Below, piece by piece: positions 1 to 7,442 of a stretch of DNA of 7,777 nt. This DNA comes from an uncultured Lachnospiraceae bacterium (GTDB lineage: Bacteria; Bacillota; Clostridia; Lachnospirales; Lachnospiraceae). Under the pieces are notes generated by a model. That model was not told the origin of the DNA. It ran no database searches and worked only from the letters and a program-made list of their open reading frames with translations. The position numbers and the translations under genes were made by a program. The stretch spans positions 1-7,777 of the forward strand of contig CANPZR010000111.1 of assembly GCA_947589175.1 (NCBI GenBank), read 5' to 3'. Numbering within the stretch: the stretch's first letter is position 1; each line of letters begins with the position of its first letter.

Positions 1-18
1 TTAGGGAGGAAATGAATT

Positions 19-1254
19 ATGGCTGATATTCGACCATTCCGGTGTCTGCGTCCGAGAGCGGATGTGGCGGCGAAGGTGGCGGCGCTGCCTTACGACGTAT
101 ATAACCGACAGGAGGCGAAGGAGGAGGTTCAGAGAGAGCCGATGTCCTTCTTGAAAATCGACCGGGCAGAGACGAGTTTTGACGATTCGGTGGATACCTA
201 CGCGCCGGAGGTCTATCAGAAGGCAAAGGAATTACTTCAGAAAGATATTGAGGACGGAATTTACGAGAGGGATCCGGACACGGCTTACTATGTGTACGAG
301 TTAGTGATGGACGGGCGCGCCCAGACCGGGATTGTGGCCTGCGCCTCGGTGGAGGACTATGTGAACCAGGTGATCAAGAAGCACGAGAACACAAGAGAGG
401 ACAAGGAGATCGACCGCATTACCCATGTGGATACCTGCGGCGCCCAGACCGGTCCGATTTTCCTCGCCTATCCCGCGCATCCGGTGATTGACGGCATTGT
501 GGGAAAAATTCGGGGGGAAAAGCCCTTATATGACTTTACCGCCGTGGACGGCATCGCCCACCGGGTGTGGAAAATTGATGAATCTACAGATGTAGAAAAC
601 ATACAGAAGGCCTTTGCGGGCATCGGGCATATCTATATAGCGGACGGGCACCACAGAGCGGCGTCGGCCGTGAAGGTGGGGCTGAAGAGAAAGGCGGAGA
701 ATCCGGACCACACGGGAGCGGAGGAGTACAACTTCTTCCTGTCGGTGCTCTTTCCCCATGACCAGCTGAAAATTTACGACTACAACCGCACGGTGAAGGA
801 TTTAAACGGCCTCACCTCGGAAGAATTTCTGGGCAGGGTGCGGGAAAGCTTTGACGTGAAAGAGAGCAAAGAGCCGGTGAGACCGGCGAAAAAGGGCGAA
901 TTTGGCATGTACCTCGACGGACAGTGGTACGCGCTTCAGGCCGGATCGGAGCTGTACGAGGGAAAGGACAGCGTGGGCAGCCTGGACGTGTCGGTGCTGC
1001 AGGATAACCTGCTGGGACCGGTGCTCGGCATAGAGGATCCTCGGACGGATTCGCGCATTGACTTTATCGGGGGAATACGCGGGCTGAAAGAGCTGGAGAG
1101 ACGGGCAGACGGCGACATGAAGGTGTCCTTTTCCATGTATCCCACCTCTATTGAGGAGCTGTTCGAGGTGGCGGACGCCGATCTTCTGATGCCGCCCAAG
1201 TCCACCTGGTTCGAGCCGAAGCTGCGCAGCGGACTATTTATACATGAGATATAA
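19..1254 (+). CDS. DUF1015 family protein (possible ParB/sulfiredoxin-fold kinase-like enzyme)
   Basis: A complete 411-residue soluble protein with no signal peptide or membrane segment. The ATG at 19 is preceded by a good Shine-Dalgarno (GGGAGGA, 4-10). It matches the DUF1015 family by its overall pattern: N-terminal RPFRCLRPR (residues 5-13) and PYDV (24-27), SFLKIDRAE (43-51), the polar motif KKHENTREDKEIDR (120-133), THVDTCGAQTGPIF (135-148), and IADGHHRAASA (207-217), followed by FPHDQLKIYDYNRTV (245-259). Length is normal for the family. DUF1015 genes in Clostridia often lie near serine biosynthesis genes (serC, serA); the upstream neighbour is outside this window, so this cannot be tested here. 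The DGHHR motif recalls the same motif in the free serine kinase SerK, of the ParB/sulfiredoxin fold, so a small-molecule kinase role is possible but is inference. An 85-base gap separates it from glgB, so it is probably a separate unit. Family call firm; function unproven. Confidence 0.88.
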   Translation: MADIRPFRCLRPRADVAAKVAALPYDVYNRQEAKEEVQREPMSFLKIDRAETSFDDSVDTYAPEVYQKAKELLQKDIEDGIYERDPDTAYYVYELVMDGRAQTGIVACASVEDYVNQVIKKHENTREDKEIDRITHVDTCGAQTGPIFLAYPAHPVIDGIVGKIRGEKPLYDFTAVDGIAHRVWKIDESTDVENIQKAFAGIGHIYIADGHHRAASAVKVGLKRKAENPDHTGAEEYNFFLSVLFPHDQLKIYDYNRTVKDLNGLTSEEFLGRVRESFDVKESKEPVRPAKKGEFGMYLDGQWYALQAGSELYEGKDSVGSLDVSVLQDNLLGPVLGIEDPRTDSRIDFIGGIRGLKELERRADGDMKVSFSMYPTSIEELFEVADADLLMPPKSTWFEPKLRSGLFIHEI

Positions 1255-1321
1255 AAGATATCAGTGTCAAACGATTGCGCGTTTTTGTCCGCGTGAAAAA
1301 GCATGGAAGAAAAAATTGTGG

Positions 1322-1327
1322 TATCAT
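1322..1327 (+). promoter_or_regulatory. Possible extended -10 promoter for the glgB operon
   Basis: TGG-TATCAT (1319-1327) resembles an extended -10 element (TGn plus TATAAT with one mismatch). No convincing -35 is present at 16-18 bp. Transcription starting about seven bases downstream (near 1334) would leave a leader of about 24 bases before the ATG at 1358, with the Shine-Dalgarno inside it. The alternative ATG at 1340 would have almost no leader. It is the best promoter candidate in the 85-base gap after the DUF1015 gene. Confidence 0.35.
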
Positions 1328-1357
1328 TACAAATAGAAGATGAAAGGAAGCGGGAAA

Positions 1358-3631
1358 ATGGCGTTAAAACTGGAAGATTTTATGCAGTGGCCGGAGATTG
1401 AGGCCTTGGAGTACGGAGAGTGCACCGATCCGTCGGCGGTTCTGGGGCCGCGCATGGCGGACAAGTCTCATGTGTTAGTTACGGCTTTTGAGAAGGAAGC
1501 GGATTCCGTGAAAGTTCGTGTGACGGACACAAAGAAAGAATACAAGATGCAGAAGATGGACGATAACGGCTATTACGCCGTGCTGATTCCGGCCAAGAAG
1601 ATCCCGTCCTATCGTCTGATTGTAAAAAAGGGAAAGAAAGAGAAGGAGGTTGTGGACGCCTACGGCATAGAGCCGCAGATTGACGGCTTGGACATGAGCC
1701 AGTTTAACAACGGCGTTCACGACACCATCTATGAAAAGCTCGGAGCCCATATCATGAACATTGACGGCGTGGAGGGAACTTACTTTGCCGTGTGGGCGCC
1801 CTGCGCCAGAGCGGTCAGCGTGGTGGGCGATTTCAACGGCTGGGACGGACAGGCGCACCTCATGAGGAAGCTGGAGGACGCAGGAATCTATGAGCTGTTT
1901 ATCCCCGGCGTGAAAAAGGGTGATTTATACAAATACGAGATTCTCGGGAGCACGGGACAGAAGGTCATGAAGGCGGATCCTTTTGCCAATTACGCGGAGA
2001 TGCGCCCGGACACGGCGAGCATCGTCTGGGATCTGACGGATTACAAGTGGCAGGATAAGGACTGGATGACGGCCAGAAAGAAATGGAATCCGAAGAAGGA
2101 GCCCATGCTCATTTACGAGGTGCATCTCGGGAGCTTTAAGAAGCCCGAGGGCGGCGAGGAAGAACCAAAAGAATTATTTTATAATTATAGAGAAATCGCC
2201 CCGATGCTCTGCGATTACTGCAAAAAGATGGGTTACACGCATGTGGAGCTGATGCCGGTGATGGAGCATCCCTTCGACGGCTCCTGGGGGTATCAGGTGA
2301 CCGGGTACTACGCGCCCACCTCACGGTACGGCACGCCCACGGACTTTATGTATTTTATGGATTACATGCACCGGAACGGAATCGGCGTGATTCTGGACTG
2401 GGTGCCGGCCCATTTCCCGAAAGACGAGCACGGGCTGGCGCGCTTTGACGGCACGTGCCTGTTTGAGCACCTCGATCCGAGACAGGGCGAGCACCCGCAC
2501 TGGGGCACGCTGATCTACAATTACGGCCGGCCGCAGGTGTCGAATTTCCTCATTGCCAACGCGCTGTTCTGGCTGGAGAAGTTCCACGCCGACGGGCTGC
2601 GCATGGACGCCGTGGCCTCGATGCTGTATCTGGATTACGGCAAGAACGACGGGGAGTGGATCGCCAATATGTACGGCGGCAAGGAAAATCTGGAGGCCAT
2701 TGAATTTTTACAGAAATTAAATAACAAGATACATGCCCGGAAGGACGGCAGCATCTCCATCGCGGAAGAGTCCACCGCGTGGCCGAAGGTGACGGGGAGC
2801 GTGTCGGATGACGGGCTCGGCTTTGACTTGAAGTGGAACATGGGCTGGATGAACGATTATCTGGAGTACATACGGACGGATCCGCTGTTTCGCAAGGGGC
2901 GGCATGGTATGCTGACATTTAGCATGGTGTACCAGTATTCCGAGGAATTTGTGCTCGTGTTCAGCCACGACGAGGTAGTACATATGAAGGGTTCCATGTA
3001 CACCAAGATGCCGGGAGAGAGAGCGGCCAAATTCGCCGGACTGCGGCTGTCCTACGGCTATATGGCGGCGCATCCGGGCAAGAAGCTCCTCTTTATGGGA
3101 CAGGAGTTCGGACAGGAGAGAGAGTGGAGCGAGGAGAGGGAACTCGACTGGAACCTCCTAAAGAGCGTGGACGGGGAGACATCGGACCACGAAAAGCTCC
3201 GCCAGTATGTGAGCCTGTTAAATTCCTTTTATCTGGCTCATCCGGCGATGTATGCGGATGACTCCAAGCTCTCCGGTTTTGAGTGGATCAGCACGCTGGA
3301 TGCGGACAATAGCGTGATTGCCTTTGTCCGCAAGTGCAAGGAGGAGACGCTTCTCGTATTGTGCAACTTTACGCCGGTGGCTCACGAAAAATTCCGCGTG
3401 GGCGTTCCTTTTGCCGGAAAATATAAAGAAATTTTCAACAGCGACGCCGAGGAGTGCGGCGGAAGCGGCTTTGTCAATCCGAGGGCGAAGCAGTCCAAGC
3501 GGGTGAAGTGGGACGGACGGCCCAATTCCATCGAGGTGAAACTGGCTCCGCTGTCCGTGCAGATCTTTAACTGCACGAAGGTATCGCAGTCACAGGCGTC
3601 CGGCGCGCGGAAGAATGAGAGGAAGAAATGA
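1358..3631 (+). CDS. glgB: 1,4-alpha-glucan (glycogen) branching enzyme, GH13
   Basis: Cytoplasmic enzyme that cuts an alpha-1,4 glucan chain and rejoins it through an alpha-1,6 bond during glycogen synthesis. I chose the ATG at 1358 (757 aa) because AGGAAG (1345-1350) sits 7 bases upstream; the ATG at 1340 would add six residues but lacks a ribosome site. Order: an N-terminal beta-sandwich module (about 15-115, with DPSAVLGPR), a CBM48 module (about 130-220, VVGDFNGWDG), the GH13 barrel (about 255-620) and a C-terminal beta domain. Conserved blocks are intact: region I DWVPAHF from D347, nucleophile D417 in GLRMDAVASM, acid/base E470 in IAEEST, and D538 in FSHDEVVH. Their spacings (70, 53 and 121) equal those of E. 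coli D335, D405, E458 and D526, so the enzyme should be active. After SHDEVVH there is MKGSM where E. coli has GK, a modest acceptor-loop difference. It overlaps the next gene by four bases. No glgC, glgA or glgP lies in the window. Confidence 0.97.
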   Translation: MALKLEDFMQWPEIEALEYGECTDPSAVLGPRMADKSHVLVTAFEKEADSVKVRVTDTKKEYKMQKMDDNGYYAVLIPAKKIPSYRLIVKKGKKEKEVVDAYGIEPQIDGLDMSQFNNGVHDTIYEKLGAHIMNIDGVEGTYFAVWAPCARAVSVVGDFNGWDGQAHLMRKLEDAGIYELFIPGVKKGDLYKYEILGSTGQKVMKADPFANYAEMRPDTASIVWDLTDYKWQDKDWMTARKKWNPKKEPMLIYEVHLGSFKKPEGGEEEPKELFYNYREIAPMLCDYCKKMGYTHVELMPVMEHPFDGSWGYQVTGYYAPTSRYGTPTDFMYFMDYMHRNGIGVILDWVPAHFPKDEHGLARFDGTCLFEHLDPRQGEHPHWGTLIYNYGRPQVSNFLIANALFWLEKFHADGLRMDAVASMLYLDYGKNDGEWIANMYGGKENLEAIEFLQKLNNKIHARKDGSISIAEESTAWPKVTGSVSDDGLGFDLKWNMGWMNDYLEYIRTDPLFRKGRHGMLTFSMVYQYSEEFVLVFSHDEVVHMKGSMYTKMPGERAAKFAGLRLSYGYMAAHPGKKLLFMGQEFGQEREWSEERELDWNLLKSVDGETSDHEKLRQYVSLLNSFYLAHPAMYADDSKLSGFEWISTLDADNSVIAFVRKCKEETLLVLCNFTPVAHEKFRVGVPFAGKYKEIFNSDAEECGGSGFVNPRAKQSKRVKWDGRPNSIEVKLAPLSVQIFNCTKVSQSQASGARKNERKK

Positions 3632-4434
3632 TTGATTATGTGCGTGAACTGATTCCCAAGGGGCTGGATCTGGTCCTCTCCATCGTATTTGCCCTTTTGG
3701 TGCTGGTAGTGGGACTCCGGATTATCAATAAGCTCTTGAAGGGACTTCGAAATTTGCTGACGAAAAAGGAGCTTGAACCGGGGCTGATTTCCTTTTTGAT
3801 CTCAGCGGGGCGGATTCTGCTCTATGTGGTGCTGATTTTTGCCGTGGCGCAGATTCTGGGCCTTGCCACCAGCTCTATCGTGGCGGTGGTGGGTTCGGCG
3901 GGACTGGCCATCGGCCTGGCGCTCCAGGGGAGCCTGGCGAATTTTGCCGGAGGGGTCCTTTTGCTCCTGATGAAACCCTTTGTAGTGGGCGATTATATTA
4001 TTGTGGGCGATGTGGAGGGAACGGTCAAAAAGATTGACGTGGTCTACACGACGCTTGGAACCAATGACAACCGGGCCGTGATTCTGCCGAACGGCAAGCT
4101 GGCGGACTCCAATATCATCAACGCCACCAGGGAGGACAGGCGCCGCGTGGACATCTATGTGGATATCGAGTACAACGAGGATGTAAAGCGGGTGCGGCGA
4201 ATTTTGAAGGAAATTGTGGACAGGCAGGATACAAGGCTGGAGGAGATGGATACGGATATCGTCGTGTACGAGCTGGGAGAGAGCTCCATCAAGATGGGGG
4301 TTCGATTCTGGGTGAGGCCGGACGACTACTGGTCCACGCGGTTTCAGGTGCTGGAGCAGATCAAGGAGGACTTTGACAGGAACCATATTGTGATTCCGTT
4401 CCGGCAGATGGATGTGCATGTGAGGGAATCATAA
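3628..4434 (+). CDS. MscS-family small-conductance mechanosensitive channel
   Basis: A 268-residue inner-membrane channel expected to form a heptamer that opens under membrane tension and releases solutes during hypo-osmotic shock. Predicted membrane helices are TM1 about 13-34, TM2 about 52-78 and TM3 about 82-115. TM3 carries GSAGLAIGLALQGSL (89-103). With an offset of 12 it matches E. coli MscS: pore leucines L105 and L109 correspond to L93 and L97, Q112 to Q100 and hinge G113 to G101. The cytoplasmic beta domain follows (VEGTVKKIDVVYTTL 129-143, ILPNGKLADSNIIN 152-165), then the alpha/beta domain ending in IPFRQMDVHV (256-265). Length is close to the minimal E. coli type (286 aa). The ATG lies inside ATGA shared with the glgB stop (3628-3631), and GAGAGGAAG (3617-3625) supplies the ribosome site within glgB, so translation is probably coupled. 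I leave the symbol empty because several MscS paralogues usually coexist. Confidence 0.95.
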   Translation: MIDYVRELIPKGLDLVLSIVFALLVLVVGLRIINKLLKGLRNLLTKKELEPGLISFLISAGRILLYVVLIFAVAQILGLATSSIVAVVGSAGLAIGLALQGSLANFAGGVLLLLMKPFVVGDYIIVGDVEGTVKKIDVVYTTLGTNDNRAVILPNGKLADSNIINATREDRRRVDIYVDIEYNEDVKRVRRILKEIVDRQDTRLEEMDTDIVVYELGESSIKMGVRFWVRPDDYWSTRFQVLEQIKEDFDRNHIVIPFRQMDVHVRES

Positions 4435-4451
4435 AAAAAGGAGGATGTGAC

Positions 4452-6527
4452 ATGGATTCATTAAAGCTGGTGGATCTGGTCGATGTGAGCGTCCTGCAGC
4501 AGATTCAGGATGGATTTAGCAAATTTACAGGAATGGCGTCTATCACTACCGACGAGCACGGCGTGCCGATCACGAAGGGAAGCGGATTTTGCCATTTTTG
4601 TATGGATATGACCCGCGAGTCGGCTGTGGGGTATAAAAGGTGTAAAAAGTGCGACCGGCGGGGAGCGCTGGAGACCCTTCAGACAGGGCGTGTCTCCACC
4701 TACCGTTGCCATGCGGGGCTAGTGGATTTCGCGGCTCCCATTATGGTGGAGGGACATTATGTGGGGGGATTTATCGGCGGCCAGGTGAGGACCGGAGAGG
4801 TGGATGAGAGGCATTTGCGGCAAGTGGCCGAGGATTTGGGCATCGAGCCGGATGAATATATCCGGGCGGCAAGAGAGACGCGGGTGCTGAGCATGGAGCA
4901 GATTGAGAGCACGGCGGAGTTTCTGGCAGAGATCGCGAAGGTGCTGTCGGAGATGGCCTACCAGAATTATCAGGATCTGCAGCACAGTAAGATTATGGAG
5001 TCATCGGCCAAGCTGCAGACGGCCTATATCATGGAGCGGATGAATACCATGCTAAAGACGATGGAGAACTGGGGGAGCATCCTGGACCGGTCGGACAGCA
5101 TGGACGATATGGACAAAATGAAAAAAACGCTGCGGCTGCTCAAGAGCAACAGCCAGGAGGTCATTTCCCATATTCACGAGGCGATTGAGTACATCAATAT
5201 GTCCTCCGGCAATGTCAATCTGGCGGAGGAGCCCTATCATGTGGAGGATCTGGCCGGGCAGCTGCGGGAATATATACAGAAGAATGTAAAAAATGAGCGG
5301 CTGGCGCTGCGGGTCATCGTGTACGATTCCGTGCCGCCGGAGCTGATGGGCGACGTGGGGCGGATCAACAAGCTCTTGTCCCGACTGATTCAGAATGTGG
5401 CCCTGTATGTGCCGGAGGGAGATATTACGCTGGATTTTTCCTGTAAGAAGGTTTCCTACGCCGTCTGGCTGGTCATTCAGCTCCGGTCGAAAAAACAGGT
5501 GATATCGTCGGAGGTATTGGACCGCATCCGGCAGCTCTTGATGGTGGATGAAAAGGAGCTGGAGGAGTCGGGACAGGGAAACGTGATCAGCATAGCCGTG
5601 CTGGGACTGGTAATCCGCCAGATGTCCGGCACCATCGAGGCCGAGAGCACGCCGGAGAAGGGGACGCGCTTTACCATATGCCTGCCGCAGCTGGAGGTAG
5701 AAGGCCAGGAGCCCGCCAAGCCGTTTCCGCATAAAGGGACAAAGCCCAAGCGGGCGGAGACGGAGGACGTATATATTGAAAATCAGTTCGGGAGCGCGCT
5801 GGAAAAGGAAGAATTTATGGTGTACTACCAGCCCAAGGTCAATCTGCGGGATTACCACCTGGTGGGGGCGGAGGCGCTGTGCCGCTGGAAGCATCAGGGA
5901 GAGCTGATCGCGCCGTTTAAGTTCATTCCGGTCTTAGAGCAGAGCGAGGCCATCTGCGAGCTGGATTTTTACATGCTGGATCATGTGTGCCGTGACATAC
6001 GGAAATGGCTGGACGAGGGAAAGAAGGCCGTGCGGGTGTCGGTCAATCTCTCCCGGCGTCATATGGGGGATCCGGATCTGTCGGATCACATTCTGAGGAT
6101 TATAGACCGGTATGAGGTGCCCCACAATTATATTGAAATTGAGCTGACGGAGACGACAACGGATGTAGGATTTTCAGAGCTGAGGAAGATTGTCTCCACG
6201 ATGCAGGCCCAGGGAATCCGGACGTCGGTGGATGATTTTGGAGTGGGATACTCCTCGCTGAATCTGATCCGGGAGCTGCCCTGGGACGTGCTGAAGATCG
6301 ACAAGAGCTTTTTGCCAGGCGACGCCGATGAAAATGACCAGAAATATATTATGTTCAAGCACATCATCGCCATGGCCCAGAACATCGGGCTGGAGTGCAT
6401 CGTGGAGGGCGTGGAGACGATCCAGCAGGTTCGGATTCTCAAAGAGAATAATTGCTATCTGGCGCAGGGATTTTATTTTGATAAGCCGCTGATGAAGGAA
6501 GAATTTGAGGAAAGGCTTATGAGTTAA
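4452..6527 (+). CDS. PocR sensor - degenerate histidine kinase core - EAL c-di-GMP phosphodiesterase
   Basis: A 691-residue protein without membrane helices, so a cytoplasmic sensor. AAGGAGG (4438-4444) lies 7 bases before the ATG, 17 bases after the mscS stop. Residues about 8-172 form a PocR domain, a family thought to sense small hydrocarbon derivatives such as propanediol, with C47, C50, C64, C67 and C86-H87. Residues about 185-255 align with the dimerisation/phosphoacceptor helices of histidine kinases, but the H-box histidine is replaced (near M197). Residues about 265-415 resemble HATPase_c: the N-box survives (N315 in SRLIQNVALYVPEG, 310-323) and the end is recognisable (SGTIEAESTPEKGTRF, 392-407), but the DxGxG box is lost (RSKKQV) and the second glycine box is distorted. 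Residues about 440-690 are EAL: E474 (EALCRW), N532, E564, E567, D594, D595, K615, E652 and Q672 match the RocR catalytic set at a near-constant offset of 299-300. Expected reaction: c-di-GMP to pGpG. No GGDEF domain is present. Confidence 0.93.
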   Translation: MDSLKLVDLVDVSVLQQIQDGFSKFTGMASITTDEHGVPITKGSGFCHFCMDMTRESAVGYKRCKKCDRRGALETLQTGRVSTYRCHAGLVDFAAPIMVEGHYVGGFIGGQVRTGEVDERHLRQVAEDLGIEPDEYIRAARETRVLSMEQIESTAEFLAEIAKVLSEMAYQNYQDLQHSKIMESSAKLQTAYIMERMNTMLKTMENWGSILDRSDSMDDMDKMKKTLRLLKSNSQEVISHIHEAIEYINMSSGNVNLAEEPYHVEDLAGQLREYIQKNVKNERLALRVIVYDSVPPELMGDVGRINKLLSRLIQNVALYVPEGDITLDFSCKKVSYAVWLVIQLRSKKQVISSEVLDRIRQLLMVDEKELEESGQGNVISIAVLGLVIRQMSGTIEAESTPEKGTRFTICLPQLEVEGQEPAKPFPHKGTKPKRAETEDVYIENQFGSALEKEEFMVYYQPKVNLRDYHLVGAEALCRWKHQGELIAPFKFIPVLEQSEAICELDFYMLDHVCRDIRKWLDEGKKAVRVSVNLSRRHMGDPDLSDHILRIIDRYEVPHNYIEIELTETTTDVGFSELRKIVSTMQAQGIRTSVDDFGVGYSSLNLIRELPWDVLKIDKSFLPGDADENDQKYIMFKHIIAMAQNIGLECIVEGVETIQQVRILKENNCYLAQGFYFDKPLMKEEFEERLMS

Positions 6528-6529
6528 AT

Positions 6530-6586
6530 ATGTGCGTGATACACGCAAATGTACTCTATCGAGTACAATGTGCGTGGTACATGTAC
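6530..6586. repeat. Cluster of small palindromes and a 14-base direct repeat after the EAL gene
   Basis: Between the EAL stop and the terminator lie three dyads: TGCGTG-ATA-CACGCA (6533-6547), TGTACTC-TATC-GAGTACA (6550-6567) and the perfect palindrome GTACATGTAC (6577-6586). In addition ATGTGCGTGATACA (6530-6543) recurs as ATGTGCGTGGTACA (6568-6581) with one mismatch, 38 bases apart and flanking the middle hairpin. In RNA these would fold into short stems at the 3' end of the operon transcript. Function unknown. Confidence 0.6.
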
Positions 6587-6592
6587 ATAACA

Positions 6593-6625
6593 AAAAGGGC
6601 TGACGTTTCAGGCGTCAGCCCTTTT
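6593..6625. terminator. Bidirectional intrinsic terminator
   Basis: A perfect 13-bp stem, AAAAGGGCTGACG (6593-6605) with CGTCAGCCCTTTT (6613-6625), and a 7-base loop. The T run ends the plus-strand operon and the A run gives the U tract for the minus-strand lipoprotein transcript. It sits between the converging stops at 6527 and 6666, as expected for a shared terminator. Confidence 0.93.
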
Positions 6626-6665
6626 AAGCTTCTCTTTTGAAATTGCGGAAATGACTGCTGAAAAT

Positions 6666-7298
6666 TTATTTCAGGGAGCAGAGAAGCGCCTCATCATCGT
6701 TGCCGATTTTCAAGGTCAGCTTCTTGACAGCCTTGGCGTCTTTTTTGCTTACAGCGAATGCCATGATGCCGTTGGTCTTCTTCTTCGGGTCAAGGCTCTT
6801 GTTGATCAAGTCCTTGCTGTAGGCGAGAAGCTGTGTTGGCTGGTATTCGGTTCCGCTTTCAGAGCACACAGTGGCAGTAATCATCTGCCCCTTGATGCCC
6901 ACTACAGGGAACAGAGTAGCGGCCTCCTTGCCCTTGTTTACAACAGAGACATTCACTATGACAAAGCTGTCGCCCTTTTTGCTCGGACTGAATACGCGCA
7001 GTCCGTCTGCAATTTTATTCTTTACCGTTGCTTTTTTCACGGTAATATTCCAGTCACCGATCGTTCCCTTGTCTCCCAGGGACAGCTCTGTCTCTTTCGG
7101 TCCGGTGGTCTCCGCGGAGTCGGCAGTTCCTGTGGAATCTGTGTCTGATTCGGCCGGGTCGGCGGGAGCCTCCGTGGCCAGTGACTGGCTCGCCTGGTCG
7201 GCGGCCTGTTTTACCGCGTCGGCGAGTTCATCGTTCGACGCGCATCCGCACAGCAGAAGCGATGTGCAAAGTGTCAGTAAAAGCGCTTTCTTTTTCAT
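6666..7298 (-). CDS. DUF4352 domain lipoprotein
   Basis: A 210-residue exported lipoprotein. The ATG (7296-7298, complement) follows a strong ribosome site (GGAGG, complement of 7304-7308) at 5 bases. The N terminus MKKK, a hydrophobic stretch and the lipobox LCGC (16-19) predict cleavage before C19 and lipid anchoring; the cysteine at the -2 position is uncommon but tolerated. Residues 20-74 form a flexible acidic, Ser/Thr/Ala-rich linker. Residues about 75-208 form a beta-rich immunoglobulin-like domain of the DUF4352 type, with LGDKGTIGDWNITVKKATVK (74-93), GDSFVIVNVSVVNKGKEA (109-126) and PKKKTNGIMAFAVSKKD (171-187). The family is common in secreted Firmicute proteins and has no assigned activity; ligand or protein binding at the cell surface is plausible. 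It converges on the EAL gene, has its own predicted promoter, and is probably monocistronic. Confidence 0.9.
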   Translation of the reverse strand: MKKKALLLTLCTSLLLCGCASNDELADAVKQAADQASQSLATEAPADPAESDTDSTGTADSAETTGPKETELSLGDKGTIGDWNITVKKATVKNKIADGLRVFSPSKKGDSFVIVNVSVVNKGKEAATLFPVVGIKGQMITATVCSESGTEYQPTQLLAYSKDLINKSLDPKKKTNGIMAFAVSKKDAKAVKKLTLKIGNDDEALLCSLK

Positions 7299-7314
7299 AA
7301 TCTCCTCCGTTCTC

Positions 7315-7331
7315 TCGGACGTTTTGTCCGA
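7315..7331. repeat. Inverted repeat in the lipoprotein gene leader
   Basis: TCGGAC-GTTTT-GTCCGA is a 6-bp stem with a 5-base loop, seven bases upstream of the lipoprotein ribosome site on the minus strand. It would form a hairpin in the 5' leader. On the plus strand it is followed by five T residues and so looks like a weak terminator, but no plus-strand gene lies just upstream. Role uncertain. Confidence 0.45.
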
Positions 7332-7366
7332 TTTTTCCTACATTATTGTGTTTAACTGCATGTAAT

Positions 7367-7395
7367 AAGATATAACAAAAAAATGAAAAAATCAA
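7367..7395 (-). promoter_or_regulatory. Predicted promoter of the lipoprotein gene
   Basis: On the minus strand TTGATT (complement of 7390-7395) and TATCTT (complement of 7367-7372) are spaced by 17 bp; each matches four of six consensus bases. The spacer is rich in T. It would give a leader of about 60 bases that includes the hairpin at 7315-7331. The region is AT-rich, so other starts are possible. Confidence 0.4.
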
Positions 7396-7442
7396 GTCCC
7401 AATTATAAATTTCATACAGATGCTTAACCTTATCAATATATT

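Noticed and set aside
1269..1286. Weak hairpin plus T run after the DUF1015 gene
   Set aside because: AAACG/CGTTT is only 5 bp with two GC pairs, too weak to call an intrinsic terminator.
1340..1357. Earlier ATG for glgB adding six residues
   Set aside because: No ribosome site precedes 1340, while AGGAAG is well placed for 1358, and the added residues are simply the translated leader including that ribosome site.
3802..4419. Minus-strand ORF (205 codons) inside the MscS gene
   Set aside because: Antisense shadow of a conserved channel; histidine-rich composition and no recognisable domain.
5052..5894. Long minus-strand ORF (280 codons) inside the EAL gene
   Set aside because: It lies fully antisense to a well-supported gene, its composition (rich in H, L, Q, R) is typical of an antisense frame in GC-rich DNA, and it matches no family.
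6651..7148. Plus-strand ORFs over the lipoprotein gene (also 6871-7365)
   Set aside because: The minus-strand frame has a strong ribosome site, a lipobox and a DUF4352 domain; the plus-strand frames have none of these and one crosses the terminator side of the gap.
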